From an uncultured Bacteroides sp. (GTDB lineage Bacteria > Bacteroidota > Bacteroidia > Bacteroidales > Bacteroidaceae), in NCBI GenBank assembly GCA_949294185.1, contig CASFGA010000004.1:186001-250000 (forward strand): a DNA stretch of 64,000 nt, read 5' to 3'. Positions 1 to 9,069 of this stretch are shown here, piece after piece (position 1 is the first letter of the stretch; the number at the start of each line of letters is the position of its first letter). The notes beneath the pieces are model-generated. The model did not search any database. It was not told the DNA's origin and worked only from the letters and a program-made list of their open reading frames with translations. Made by a program: the position numbers and the translations under genes.

Positions 1-77
1 AAGCTTAAAAGAATATAAATCTATGCTGTAAAACATAAATATTATTTGCTTTTCTGTTTTTTCTTAAGAAAAATCTT

Positions 78-85
78 TACCTTTG
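78..85 (+). promoter_or_regulatory. Bacteroides-type -7 element upstream of the first gene
   Basis: TACCTTTG matches the TAnnTTTG -7 consensus of Bacteroidota. A degenerate TCTG lies 21 bases upstream as a possible -33 element. It would give a leader of about 100 bases before the gene at 195. Confidence 0.5.
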
Positions 86-194
86 TCCCGGATTTCCAAA
101 GAAGATGCCGTATGATGCGGATATCTGAAGCAAGGTTCCGGGCGGAAATTACTGTGTAGGGCAGTCCCGGATAGTATTAACTAAAATCAGTTAC

Positions 195-689
195 ATGATT
201 AAAAATGTAAGGTGGTTTTTTGTTGTATTAATAATAAGTTCCTTACTTTCTCTTTCATTCAGTAAAGAGAGTTCTGTCACAGAGAGATTGACTTTAGGGG
301 AAACTGCTCCGGAGTTGGTTTTCTGTAATGAAGCGCAGCCGCTCAATCTGCGCAGTGCCGATGGCAATTATACCTTATTGAGCTTTTGGGCAAGTTATGA
401 CGCTGCTTCGCGTGAGCGGAATGCCACATTGAGCCATGCAGTGGAGAGCGATGCCCGTGTGAAGATGATTTCTGTCTCCTTTGACCGTTATCGTTCTGTA
501 TTTGATGCTGCGATACGGCAGGACAAGATAGATGCAACGGCATGTTATCTGGAGACAGAGGGCAAGGATTCGGATATCTTCAAGCAGTATGGCTTGAAGA
601 GCGGCTTTAAAAACTACTTGGTTGACAGTAAAGGAATAATCGTTGCCAAGAATGTGACCGCAGACGAATTGGCTTCCTATATGGATTGA
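195..689 (+). CDS. Thioredoxin-fold (TlpA/AhpC-like) membrane-anchored protein without redox cysteines
   Basis: This 164-residue protein starts with a hydrophobic segment (about residues 7-22), a signal peptide or anchor, so the rest should be periplasmic. The body resembles thioredoxin/TlpA folds: an APEL segment near 38-41, a strand ending in SFWASYDAAS at about 63-72 where thioredoxins carry WCxxC, and a C-terminal YLVDSKGIIVA strand. The CxxC motif is absent, since the residues after W65 are ASYDA, so disulfide exchange by the usual mechanism is not expected. It stands alone, with its own promoter and a strong terminator. A structural or regulatory thioredoxin-like role is inferred; the exact function is unknown. 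Confidence 0.7.
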   Translation: MIKNVRWFFVVLIISSLLSLSFSKESSVTERLTLGETAPELVFCNEAQPLNLRSADGNYTLLSFWASYDAASRERNATLSHAVESDARVKMISVSFDRYRSVFDAAIRQDKIDATACYLETEGKDSDIFKQYGLKSGFKNYLVDSKGIIVAKNVTADELASYMD

Positions 690-741
690 TAGGAAGTTTT
701 CCCCAGGTGGAAAGAATAGAATAGGAATACAACAAAAAAGC

Positions 742-785
742 AAAAGTTGCAGTGAAAGCCCAAAAGGTTTCATTGCAACTTTTTT
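742..785 (+). terminator. Intrinsic terminator after the thioredoxin-fold gene
   Basis: An inverted repeat (AAAAGTTGCAGTGAAA paired with TTTCATTGCAACTTTT, one mismatch) encloses a 10-base loop and runs into a T tract. It lies 52 bases after the stop at 689. Confidence 0.8.
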
Positions 786-902
786 ATTTTGAGATGTCCT
801 GTCGGAAAAATGTTTTTCCCCTTTCAAAAAAAGATTTCCCCTATGGGACAATTCTTTTTAGCACCGGAGATAATGACACGCTGAATGCAGTCCGAACAGA
901 TA

Positions 903-2027
903 TCATTTGGGAGCTTTGCGGTATAGATAGACCGCAATGAACATATAGATGATGTTCGGAATCCAGACTGCAAGGTTCGGATGCATGTTTCCGTTGATGG
1001 CAAATGTCGATGATATGGTCTGAAATAAAATATATGAGAAGCTTAATGCGATGCCGATACCCAAATGCAGTCCCATTCCCCCTTTCCGCTTTTGGGATGA
1101 CAGGGAGAGACCGATGACCGTCAGGATGAAAGCGGCGAATGAGGTGGCGATACGCCGGTAATATTCCACTTCAAAAACCTTGATATTGGCAAATCCGCGC
1201 TGCTTTTGCTTGTCGATATATTCTCGCAGTTGCGGACTGGTCATGGTTTCCTGCTGCCCTCGCGTGATAAGAAAGTCTTGCGGCTCCATGTTGATGATAG
1301 AGTCAAGTCGGTCTCCGGAAGTGATCGTTTCGCGCATTCCCTTCATTTCGCGTAGCATATAATCTTTGATAATCCATTTATGGACATGGGCCGTATCGTA
1401 GGTGATGCGGCGGGCGGTGAGGTGGGATACCAGTTTATGGTCTTCAAACTTGTCTAAAGAGAAGCGGTAGCCCGTCTTGTTGTAGTTTTCGTACCGCTCC
1501 ATATAGGCAATTACACCCGAGTCCACCTCCAGTTGGATATTGCGGGCGTAGTTTGTTGACTTCTTGTTCTTGTATATTCGCTCGAACTCCAGTCGCGTTA
1601 CACTGCCTGTCGGGATGACTTCGGTGCTTAAAACATAAGTTACCAGCGCAATGATACCCGCGGAAATCATGTAGGGAACCATCAGCCGCTTAAAGCTCAT
1701 GCCGGTGGAGAACATGGCGATAATTTCGGAATTCTCTGCCAGTTTCGATGTAAAGAATATGACCGCGATGAATACGAACAGCGGACTGAAAAGATTTGTA
1801 TAGTAGGGTATGAAATTCAGGTAATAGTCAAATGCAATCGCTTGAAGCGGCGCCTTGTTTCTGATAAAGTCATCAATGTTTTCATTGATGTCGAAAACGA
1901 CAGCGATTGAAATAATCAAAGCGATGGCAAAAAAGTATGTACCCAGAAACTTGACTATAATGTATCGGTCAAGCCTCTTCAGCCATTTCCGTTTGAACAG
2001 ATTCTTTATGTCAGCCGGCATTTTCAT
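903..2027 (-). CDS. LptG/LptF-type permease (YjgP/YjgQ family)
   Basis: This is an inner-membrane permease of the family that, with LptB, extracts lipopolysaccharide from the inner membrane. An N-terminal helix follows the LKRLDRYIIVKFLG segment, two more helices lie around residues 70-135, a large periplasmic segment covers about 135-275, and three helices lie at the C terminus, which is the LptF/G topology. I chose the ATG at 2027, which overlaps the tgt stop as ATGA; a longer reading from 2117 would run 90 bases into tgt. Length is 374 residues, normal for the family. It is the last gene of lon-tgt-lptG. LptF and LptG cannot be told apart from this copy alone. Confidence 0.88.
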   Translation of the reverse strand: MKMPADIKNLFKRKWLKRLDRYIIVKFLGTYFFAIALIISIAVVFDINENIDDFIRNKAPLQAIAFDYYLNFIPYYTNLFSPLFVFIAVIFFTSKLAENSEIIAMFSTGMSFKRLMVPYMISAGIIALVTYVLSTEVIPTGSVTRLEFERIYKNKKSTNYARNIQLEVDSGVIAYMERYENYNKTGYRFSLDKFEDHKLVSHLTARRITYDTAHVHKWIIKDYMLREMKGMRETITSGDRLDSIINMEPQDFLITRGQQETMTSPQLREYIDKQKQRGFANIKVFEVEYYRRIATSFAAFILTVIGLSLSSQKRKGGMGLHLGIGIALSFSYILFQTISSTFAINGNMHPNLAVWIPNIIYMFIAVYLYRKAPK

Positions 2028-3154
2028 AATCTCGTAGACAAACGTTTTACCATTGCAGGCTTCCATGAAGAAAAATCTCCCGCAATGATGTGCTTGCGGG
2101 CTTCTCTTACAAGCCACAGATAGAAGGCAAGGTTGTGGATAGAGGCAATCTGCAAGGCCAACAGTTCTTGGGCATGAAACAGGTGGCGCAAGTAGGCGCG
2201 GCTGTATGCTGTATCGACATACGAAGCGCCGTCAGCCTCAATGGGAGAATAATCATTTTCCCATTTCTTGTTTCGCATGTTCATGATGCCGTCTTTTGTA
2301 AAGAGCATGCCGTTGCGTCCATTGCGTGTCGGCATCACACAGTCGAACATATCGACTCCCCGCTCTATACCTTCCAGTATGTTTACCGGCGTGCCGACTC
2401 CCATGAGATAGCGCGGACGGTCGGCCGGGAGTATTTCATTGACCACTTCAATCATTTCATACATCTTTTCCGTCGGTTCTCCCACCGCCAGTCCGCCGAT
2501 GGCGTTTCCGTCTGCATCCTTGGAAGCGATGTATTCAGCAGAACGGCGGCGCAGATCAGGGTATACGCAGCCCTGAACAATCGGGAAAAGAGACTGGCTG
2601 TATCCGTATTTCGGTTCGGTTTCGTTGAAGCGCGTGATGCAGCGGTCAAGCCAGCGGTGAGTCAGCTCCATGGATTTCTTCGCATAGTCATAGTCTGAAG
2701 TCCCCGGTGCACATTCATCGAAAGCCATCATGATGTCAGCCCCGATTGTTCGCTCGATATCCATCACGCGTTCAGGCGTGAACAAATGTTTTGAGCCGTC
2801 GATATGCGAGCGGAATTCCACGCCCTCTTCCTTCATTTTGCGTATTCCGGAAAGAGAAAACACCTGGAATCCTCCGCTGTCGGTCAGCATCGGACGGTCG
2901 AATCCATTGAACTTATGCAGTCCTCCCGCCCCCTCAATAATCTCCAGTCCCGGCCGCAGGTAGAGATGATAAGTATTTCCCAGGATGATTTGCGCCTTGA
3001 TGTCCTCTTTCAGCTCACGCAAATGTACTCCTTTTACTGTTCCGGCCGTACCTACGGGCATGAATATCGGCGTTTCAATCTGGCCGTGATCCGTAGTGAT
3101 CAGTCCGGCCCGTGCATTTGACCGCGGGTCTGTATGTTGTAGCTCAAATTTCAT
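2024..3154 (-). CDS. tgt: tRNA-guanine transglycosylase (queuine tRNA-ribosyltransferase)
   Basis: Tgt swaps guanine 34 of GUN-anticodon tRNAs for a queuosine precursor. The protein has 376 residues, the usual length. The active-site TDSGGFQVFS segment carries D92, and FDCVMPTR carries the nucleophile D271; GGLAVGE and the anticodon-loop region are also intact. Unusually, the CxCxxC zinc site before YSRAYLRHL is missing: G309, S311 and D314 stand where the cysteines should be, while the zinc histidine equivalent (H340) remains. The start overlaps the lon stop by four bases, and the stop overlaps the lptG start by four, so the three genes look co-transcribed and possibly translationally coupled. 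Confidence 0.95.
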   Translation of the reverse strand: MKFELQHTDPRSNARAGLITTDHGQIETPIFMPVGTAGTVKGVHLRELKEDIKAQIILGNTYHLYLRPGLEIIEGAGGLHKFNGFDRPMLTDSGGFQVFSLSGIRKMKEEGVEFRSHIDGSKHLFTPERVMDIERTIGADIMMAFDECAPGTSDYDYAKKSMELTHRWLDRCITRFNETEPKYGYSQSLFPIVQGCVYPDLRRRSAEYIASKDADGNAIGGLAVGEPTEKMYEMIEVVNEILPADRPRYLMGVGTPVNILEGIERGVDMFDCVMPTRNGRNGMLFTKDGIMNMRNKKWENDYSPIEADGASYVDTAYSRAYLRHLFHAQELLALQIASIHNLAFYLWLVREARKHIIAGDFSSWKPAMVKRLSTRL

Positions 3155-5631
3155 TTTTCTTCTTTCTTGTCTTCTTCTTTTACAGTAAAGTCTATCGCGT
3201 CGGCTACCTTTTCATCAGTCAGCGCCAAAGCCAATACTTCTTTGATGTCTTTGACATAATGGAATGTCAGTCCTTGCAAATAGAGCGGCTGGATTTCTTC
3301 GATGTTTTTACGGTTGTCTTCACAAAGAATGATATCCTTGATTCCGGCACGTTTGGCTGCCAGAATCTTTTCCTTGATACCGCCCACGGGCAGGACTTTG
3401 CCGCGCAATGTAATTTCTCCGGTCATGGCCAGATTCGGCTTTACCTTGCGCTGCGTCAGGGCAGATGCCAGTGAAGTGACCATTGTGATGCCGGCAGACG
3501 GCCCGTCTTTAGGGATGGCACCTTCGGGGACATGGATATGAATGCTCCAGTTGTCGAAGATTCCGTCGGGCAAGTCCAACAGATGACTGTGGGCTTTCAG
3601 GTATTCCACAGCCAGCATGGCCGATTCTTTCATCACATCACCCAGATTTCCTGTCAGAGTCAGGTGTCCGCCTTTGCCTTTGCTCAGGCTCGTCTCGACG
3701 AAAAGTATTTCTCCGCCTACGGCTGTCCATGCCAGTCCGGTGACTACTCCGGCATATTCGTTCCCTTGATATTTGTCACGCGAGTATTCCGGAGTGCCCA
3801 AATACTCCTGTATGTCGGAGGGTTTCAGTTCATGCTGCTTTTCAAAACGGTCGCTTGCTATCTCCAGAGCAATCTTGCGCATGATCTTATTTATTTTCTT
3901 CTCCAGTTCACGAACGCCGCTTTCGCGGGTATAGTTTTCTATGATATACTCGATAGCCGGTTTGGTAAACTTCAGATGCTCTTTTTTCAAGCCGTTTGTT
4001 TCCATTTCTTTCGGAATCAGGTGGCGGCGTGCTATTTCTATCTTTTCTTCCGTGATATATCCGCTTACTTCTATCAACTCCATGCGGTCGAGCAGAGGAG
4101 CGGGGATGGTGGACAGATTGTTGGCCGTAGCGATGAACATGACCTTTGACAAATCGTAGTCTATGTCTACATAATTGTCGTGGAAAGTATTGTTCTGCTC
4201 CGGATCAAGCACTTCAAGCATGGCGGAACTGGGGTCACCCTGATGATCCTTGCCCAATTTGTCTATTTCGTCCAGGATAATGACCGGATTGGAGGTTTCC
4301 GCCTTGATCAGGCTCTTGATGATACGTCCCGGCATTGCCCCGATATAAGTCTTTCTGTGCCCGCGGATTTCTGCTTCGTCATGCACTCCGCCCAATGACA
4401 TGCGCACATATTTTCGTTTCAGCGCAGTGGCGATGGAGCGTCCCAGAGAAGTCTTTCCTACTCCCGGAGGGCCGTAGAGGCAGATAATGGGCGACTTCAG
4501 GTCTCCTTTAAGCTTCAGCACGGCCAGATGCTCCAGAATGCGTTCTTTGACTTTCTCCAGGCCGTAATGATCTTTGTTCAGAACTTTTTCTGCATTCTGG
4601 ATGTTGATTACATCCGTTGTATATACATCCCACGGCAAGGCAAGCAGGGTTTGCAGATAGGTCAGCTGCACATTATAGTCGGGAGACTGCGGATTGATTC
4701 TTTCTAATTTGTTCAGTTCGCGTTCGAACGTGTCGGCGACTTCCTTTCTCCAGCGCTTGGCCTGGCCCTTTGTCCGCAGGTTTTCTATTTCGTCATCCTG
4801 TCCGTTTCCCAGTTCATCCTGGATGTTCTTGATTTGCTGCTGCAAGAAATACTCCCGCTGCTGGCGGTCTATCTCTTCTCGCGTGCGCATCTGGATGCTT
4901 TGTTTCAGTGCGGCAAGCTGTACTTCCCGGTTAAGTATCTGAATCAGCCGGAAGAGCCGGTCTTTTAAAGTGCTCAGATCGAGCAGCTCGAATTTCTCTT
5001 CAATCGTGAAAGGAAAATTTGTGCAGATGAAATTGACCAAAAGTTCCGGGTTGTCCAGATTCTTGATGGCGAAAGATGTGTCCGGACTCATGTGTTCGGA
5101 TGTTTCGACAAACTTCAGGCACTGTTCCCGACAGGTATCCATCAAGGCTTTGAACTCATCGGTCTTTTCTGCCTCCATAGATTCTTTTATGGGTGTAACC
5201 TTCCCCTTCAGATATGGACGCACGGCAGTAATTTCATCCAAATGGACTTTCGGCCCATTGGCCTGGAGGATGACGGTTGTATTTCCTCCCGGCATTTCGA
5301 AAACACGGAGAACTTTCCCGATGACGGCGGTGGGATAGAGATCTTTATAGCCCGGATTTTCAACTTCACTGACTTTTTGGGTGGCGATGACTATGGAAGA
5401 ATTGTTTTTTAATGCTGTGTTGACCAGTTTCAGTGTGGTGCGGCGCCCCACAGTGACCGGCATCACGACGGAGGGAAACATGACCATGTTCCGCAATGTC
5501 ATGACTGGAAACTCCTTTTCCAATTCATCTATGCTGACTTCGGCCGGGGCAGTTTCTATTTCTGCAAGCATTGAAATGTCTTCGCTGTCTGTATTCATCA
5601 AAAAATTTTCTTTTCGAGTTTTTTTTATCAT
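3151..5631 (-). CDS. lon: ATP-dependent protease La (Lon)
   Basis: Lon degrades misfolded and regulatory proteins in the cytoplasm as a hexamer. The 826-residue protein has the N-terminal substrate domain (about 40-240), a coiled region, an AAA+ module with Walker A GPPGVGKT at 387-394 and Walker B IILDEIDK near 451, and a C-terminal protease domain with the Ser-Lys dyad S712 (in PKDGPSAG) and K755. The spacing of 43 residues is the same as in E. coli Lon. ATG 5631 is used; a second ATG at 5598 would only shorten a non-conserved tail by 11 residues. It is the first gene of the lon-tgt-lptG operon. No CIRCE element or other heat-shock operator is evident. Confidence 0.97.
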   Translation of the reverse strand: MIKKTRKENFLMNTDSEDISMLAEIETAPAEVSIDELEKEFPVMTLRNMVMFPSVVMPVTVGRRTTLKLVNTALKNNSSIVIATQKVSEVENPGYKDLYPTAVIGKVLRVFEMPGGNTTVILQANGPKVHLDEITAVRPYLKGKVTPIKESMEAEKTDEFKALMDTCREQCLKFVETSEHMSPDTSFAIKNLDNPELLVNFICTNFPFTIEEKFELLDLSTLKDRLFRLIQILNREVQLAALKQSIQMRTREEIDRQQREYFLQQQIKNIQDELGNGQDDEIENLRTKGQAKRWRKEVADTFERELNKLERINPQSPDYNVQLTYLQTLLALPWDVYTTDVINIQNAEKVLNKDHYGLEKVKERILEHLAVLKLKGDLKSPIICLYGPPGVGKTSLGRSIATALKRKYVRMSLGGVHDEAEIRGHRKTYIGAMPGRIIKSLIKAETSNPVIILDEIDKLGKDHQGDPSSAMLEVLDPEQNNTFHDNYVDIDYDLSKVMFIATANNLSTIPAPLLDRMELIEVSGYITEEKIEIARRHLIPKEMETNGLKKEHLKFTKPAIEYIIENYTRESGVRELEKKINKIMRKIALEIASDRFEKQHELKPSDIQEYLGTPEYSRDKYQGNEYAGVVTGLAWTAVGGEILFVETSLSKGKGGHLTLTGNLGDVMKESAMLAVEYLKAHSHLLDLPDGIFDNWSIHIHVPEGAIPKDGPSAGITMVTSLASALTQRKVKPNLAMTGEITLRGKVLPVGGIKEKILAAKRAGIKDIILCEDNRKNIEEIQPLYLQGLTFHYVKDIKEVLALALTDEKVADAIDFTVKEEDKKEEK

Positions 5632-5670
5632 AAGTCCTAAGCGTGTTTTTGCTTTCTTTTTAAGCGGCTA

Positions 5671-5678
5671 CAAAGTTA
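5671..5678 (-). promoter_or_regulatory. Promoter -7 element for the lon operon
   Basis: Reading on the minus strand, TAACTTTG matches TAnnTTTG 39 bases before the lon start. A TTTG lies 23 bases further upstream, slightly longer than the usual spacing. Confidence 0.5.
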
Positions 5679-5773
5679 AACATTCCGGATTAAATACGGA
5701 ACAAACATTAGTGCCAATTCATTTAATAATCGTAAATATCCGTACTTTGTTGCAGGTTTGTCTGTATTATATG

Positions 5774-5781
5774 TATTTTTG
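5774..5781 (+). promoter_or_regulatory. Promoter -7 element for the methyltransferase gene
   Basis: TATTTTTG lies 25 bases before the ATG at 5807. It would place transcription start after the upstream in-frame codons, which supports 5807 as the true start. The candidate TTTG elements upstream are not at ideal spacing. Confidence 0.45.
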
Positions 5782-5806
5782 GAGGCGGAAAACGAAATTT
5801 TGGAAA

Positions 5807-6526
5807 ATGCCGAATCCTTTTTTTAAATTCAAGAAATTTGTGGTGTATCATGACAAGTGTGCCATGAAGGTCGGAACGGATGCCGTTCTGCTTGGGGCGT
5901 GGGCCGATGTTGCTCAGGCGAAAAATGTGCTGGATATAGGGACGGGGACGGGAGTGATTGCGCTGATGGCTGCCCAGCGGTGTGAGGCCGATATTTTGGC
6001 GATAGACATTGACCCGGATGCGGTGGAGCAGGCGCGGCAGAATGCGGACAGGTCTCCGTGGGGCGGGAGGATGACTGTGGCGTGTCAGGATGTAAGGGGG
6101 ATGCCGGCGGAATATAATGGCCGGTTTGATGTCATATTGTCCAATCCTCCTTATTTCGTGGAAAAAGTGAAATGTCCTGAAATGAGGCGGAATACGGCCC
6201 GGCACACCGATGAACTGGACTTTTCTTCTCTTTTGGAGGCGGTGTCGCGGCTTTTGTCAGACGACGGTACTTTTTCTGTGGTGTTGCCTGCCGCTGTGGC
6301 GGCCGATTTCATTTCGCTTGCAATCCGGCGGAAACTCAGTCTGAAGAAGCAGACTTGGGTTTGCCATAAAGCAGAGGTGCTTCCGAAAAGAGTCCTGATG
6401 TCATTTGTCAGGCATGCAGTGCCGGAAACCGAAGTCGGACGGCTGATAATAGAAGCATCTCCTAAAGTCTATACGCCGGAATTTGCCGGTTTGGTAAAAG
6501 ATTATTATCTTTTTGTCACTTCTTAG
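5807..6526 (+). CDS. tRNA1(Val) adenine-37 N6-methyltransferase (TrmN6/YfiC family)
   Basis: This 239-residue class I SAM-dependent methyltransferase has the SAM-binding VLDIGTGTGV segment at residues 41-50, an acidic ribose-binding IDIDPDA stretch near 66-72, and the N6-adenine motif NPPY at 113-116. The N terminus (PFFKFKKF, then CAMKVGTDAVLLGAW) is typical of YfiC/TrmN6, which methylates A37 of tRNA-Val. The open frame extends upstream to 5381, but family length and the promoter at 5774 favour 5807. It converges with the lipid kinase gene, and the two 3' ends overlap by 11 bases. Confidence 0.85.
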   Translation: MPNPFFKFKKFVVYHDKCAMKVGTDAVLLGAWADVAQAKNVLDIGTGTGVIALMAAQRCEADILAIDIDPDAVEQARQNADRSPWGGRMTVACQDVRGMPAEYNGRFDVILSNPPYFVEKVKCPEMRRNTARHTDELDFSSLLEAVSRLLSDDGTFSVVLPAAVAADFISLAIRRKLSLKKQTWVCHKAEVLPKRVLMSFVRHAVPETEVGRLIIEASPKVYTPEFAGLVKDYYLFVTS

Positions 6527-7550
6527 AGAGCTTTCTCAAAATATTCTGGTTGAGCATGAGCAGCTGCTTGTGCCGGTCGGACAGGTTTGTGCTGATAGGT
6601 CGTCTGCCGATAAAGTCGGTAAAGTGCTGAAGGATATTGAACGGTTGCTCGTACATTTTCGCCGGTTTCATCGGGGCGACGACGCGCAAGCCCAGATGAA
6701 CGATTTCCACTTTCAGGTCTTTTCCTCCCATCGCAGGGTCTCCGTCGAAATGGAAAACGCCTTCTCTTTTGCGGTGAATGACAATATGGTCGTCTCGCAT
6801 GGTCTTGATGCAGCTGTTCTGGTCAATCGTCTTGTTGAACAGTTGGAAAGAGAGCGAAGGCACATCCAGCACGGTAAAAGGCTCAAGTATGGTGATGTCC
6901 ATCATGCCGTCGGTAAGCGACGCTTGTGGAGCGATATATGCATTGTTTCCGTATTGGGAGGCATTGGCGCATGCTATCAGAAACGCCTTGTAGCGTACTG
7001 ACCCCGTAGAGTTCTCTATCTCGTAAGTTTCGGGTCGGTAGGTCAGGCTTTCATGCAGGGTGTTTTCCAGATAAGTGAGCAGTCCCCGCTTTTCCGAGTC
7101 GGCGAATTTCAGACTGACGAAAGCGTCGAACCCTACGCCGCATGTGCAGAAAAAAGGATGCCCGTCGATGATTCCGTAATCGATGGTCTTGATAATTCCG
7201 GCGTTGAGCGTATAAATGGCTCCTTTGGGATCAAGAGGAATGTGAAGATGGCGTGCCAGACCGTTTCCTGAACCGCATGGAATGATTCCCAATGCCGTAT
7301 CGGTATGAATCAATGAACGTCCGATTTCGTTGATGGTCCCGTCTCCTCCGATGGCGACCACCATGTCCACGCCGTCTTTCACCGCTTGCCGGGCTATTTC
7401 TGCGGCGTGTCCCGCATATTCTGTCTTGCAGATGGAATAATTGTATTTGGAGCGGTCCAGCAGTTCGTCGACCAAGCGCAATATAACGCCTTTTTCGTTT
7501 GTCCCTGAGATGGGGTTTACTATAAATGTTATACGTTTCTTCTGCTCCAT
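6516..7550 (-). CDS. Diacylglycerol/sphingosine kinase-family lipid kinase (DagK/YegS type)
   Basis: The 344-residue protein belongs to the DAGK catalytic family, which phosphorylates diacylglycerol, ceramide, sphingosine or undecaprenol with ATP. It starts with the FIVNPISGT segment (about residues 9-17), followed by the nucleotide-binding GGDGT at 68-72 with INEIGRSL, an IPCGSGNGLARHL segment, and C-terminal FDGDP. ATG 7550 is preceded by AAGGAT and lies downstream of a TATTTTTG promoter element at 7581, so I prefer it to the ATG at 7583. It is divergent from serine palmitoyltransferase. That pairing makes a sphingoid-base or ceramide substrate plausible, but the sequence alone does not settle it. 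Confidence 0.85.
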   Translation of the reverse strand: MEQKKRITFIVNPISGTNEKGVILRLVDELLDRSKYNYSICKTEYAGHAAEIARQAVKDGVDMVVAIGGDGTINEIGRSLIHTDTALGIIPCGSGNGLARHLHIPLDPKGAIYTLNAGIIKTIDYGIIDGHPFFCTCGVGFDAFVSLKFADSEKRGLLTYLENTLHESLTYRPETYEIENSTGSVRYKAFLIACANASQYGNNAYIAPQASLTDGMMDITILEPFTVLDVPSLSFQLFNKTIDQNSCIKTMRDDHIVIHRKREGVFHFDGDPAMGGKDLKVEIVHLGLRVVAPMKPAKMYEQPFNILQHFTDFIGRRPISTNLSDRHKQLLMLNQNILRKLSKK

Positions 7551-7580
7551 ATCCTTAGGTTGTTGTCCGAAATTGGCGTA

Positions 7581-7588
7581 CAAAAATA
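7581..7588 (-). promoter_or_regulatory. Promoter -7 element for the lipid kinase
   Basis: On the minus strand TATTTTTG lies 30 bases before the ATG at 7550. No clear TTTG is seen at the -33 position. Confidence 0.4.
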
Positions 7589-7656
7589 ATATTCCGTATT
7601 TGAATATCCTTATATTTTGAAGATATTTGACGGAGAAAGAAGTTTTTTTCTTGTCG

Positions 7657-7690
7657 TTTGTGCCTATATAAGCAGAATTTATTATCTTTG
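7657..7690 (+). promoter_or_regulatory. Promoter for serine palmitoyltransferase
   Basis: TTTG (7657-7660), 22 bases, then TATCTTTG (7683-7690) fits the Bacteroides -33/-7 promoter, though the spacer is slightly long. The predicted leader is about 65 bases. Confidence 0.6.
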
Positions 7691-7761
7691 CAGCCTGTTT
7701 TTACGATTAGTGATAATAAAAAGTGTAATAACAGCCGGGAAACGGCTTACGAGAGTGAAAT

Positions 7762-8949
7762 ATGGGAATACTACAAGACAGGTTAAGCAAATACAGAGTG
7801 CCTCAGATGTATATGGAGAGGGGAGTGTATCCTTACTTCCGCGAAATAGACAGCGCCCAGAATACAGAGGTTATGATGGATGGGAAAAAAGTCTTGATGT
7901 TCGGTTCCAATTCTTATATGGGGCTGACTTATGACAAACGTATTATTGATGCCGCTATTGCCGCTACCCGGAAATATGGTACGGGATGTGCAGGATCCCG
8001 TCTTTTGAATGGTACACTCGACATTCATATCGAGTTGGAAAAAGAATTGGCTGAGTTTGTGGGGAAGGATGAAGCCTTGTGCTTTTCTACCGGGTTTACG
8101 GTGAACGAGGGGGTTATCCCGCAGCTGGCCGGACGTGGAGACTATATTATATGCGACGATCGTGACCATGCTTCCATCGTTGACGGGCGTCGTCTTTCTT
8201 TTGCCACCCAATTGAAATACAAGCACAACGATATGGAAGCCCTGGAAAAAGAGCTTCAGAAGTGCGAACCCAATGCTTTAAAGCTGATTGTGGTCGATAG
8301 CGTATTCTCGATGGAAGGGGATTTGGCAAATCTGCCTGAGATTGTACGTTTGAAAAAGAAGTACAATGCCGCCATATATGTAGATGAAGCGCACGGCCTT
8401 GGCGTATTCGGACGTAACGGACGCGGTGTCTGCGACCATTTTGGAGTTACGGCCGATGTGGATTTGATTATGGGGACATTCAGCAAATCACTGGCTTCAA
8501 TTGGCGGTTTTGTTGCGGGAGACAAAGATGTCATCAATTGGTTGCGTCACAATGCCCGTTCATACATTTTCCAGGCAAGTAATACTCCTGCCGCTACTGC
8601 TGCTGCAAAAGAAGCTCTCCATATATTGAAAACAGAACCCGAACGCCAGGAAAATCTGTGGAAGATTACCAATTACGCCTTGAAGAGTTTCCGTGATGCC
8701 GGATTTGAAATAGGTGATACGGAAAGTCCGATTATTCCGCTGTATGTGCGTGATACGGACAAAACTTTTGAAGTGACCAAGCTGGCGTTTGATGAAGGCG
8801 TGTTCATCAATCCTGTTATTCCTCCGGCGTGTGCGCCGCAAGACACACTGGTTCGTTTTGCATTGATGGCTACCCATACGAAAGAGCAGGTTGACTTTGC
8901 TATTGAAAAGCTTATCAAGTGCTTTAGACAGTTGGATATCTTGAAGTGA
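7762..8949 (+). CDS. spt: Serine palmitoyltransferase (alpha-oxoamine synthase)
   Basis: This PLP enzyme condenses serine with an acyl-CoA to 3-ketosphinganine, the committed step of sphingolipid synthesis. The 395-residue sequence has the whole alpha-oxoamine synthase pattern: GSNSYMGL near 48, GTGCAGSR at 73-80, RDHAS with the PLP-stacking H136, VDEAHG with D208 and H211, and GTFSKS with the Schiff-base lysine K242. The C-terminal PVIPPACAPQDTLVR segment is, from memory, nearly the same in Bacteroides Spt proteins shown to make sphingolipids. Glycine C-acetyltransferase (Kbl) is the main alternative, but overall resemblance favours Spt. It stands alone with its own promoter and terminator, divergent from a lipid kinase. 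Confidence 0.9.
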   Translation: MGILQDRLSKYRVPQMYMERGVYPYFREIDSAQNTEVMMDGKKVLMFGSNSYMGLTYDKRIIDAAIAATRKYGTGCAGSRLLNGTLDIHIELEKELAEFVGKDEALCFSTGFTVNEGVIPQLAGRGDYIICDDRDHASIVDGRRLSFATQLKYKHNDMEALEKELQKCEPNALKLIVVDSVFSMEGDLANLPEIVRLKKKYNAAIYVDEAHGLGVFGRNGRGVCDHFGVTADVDLIMGTFSKSLASIGGFVAGDKDVINWLRHNARSYIFQASNTPAATAAAKEALHILKTEPERQENLWKITNYALKSFRDAGFEIGDTESPIIPLYVRDTDKTFEVTKLAFDEGVFINPVIPPACAPQDTLVRFALMATHTKEQVDFAIEKLIKCFRQLDILK

Positions 8950-8971
8950 TTTGATATAAATTCCGGATATA

Positions 8972-9013
8972 ATGAAAGGCCGGTAGTCTTATAGGGGACT
9001 GCCGGCCTTTCAT
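8972..9013. terminator. Shared hairpin between convergent spt and HAD genes
   Basis: A 17-base inverted repeat with one mismatch (ATGAAAGGCCGGTAGTC paired with GACTGCCGGCCTTTCAT) around an 8-base loop. It sits between two convergent genes and is nearly symmetrical, so it probably serves both. There is no long T tract. Confidence 0.65.
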
Positions 9014-9069
9014 CATAGTCAAATATCTGCCGGATACTTATGGAAATATTGTTTGATGCGGATGAAATG

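Noticed and set aside
375..851. A 158-codon minus-strand frame across the first gene
   Set aside because: It is antisense to the thioredoxin-fold gene and crosses its terminator; composition is not protein-like.
752..940. A 62-codon plus-strand frame after the first gene
   Set aside because: It starts inside the terminator hairpin and runs into the end of the lptG gene.
2090..2698. A 202-codon plus-strand frame opposite tgt
   Set aside because: Antisense shadow of a highly conserved gene.
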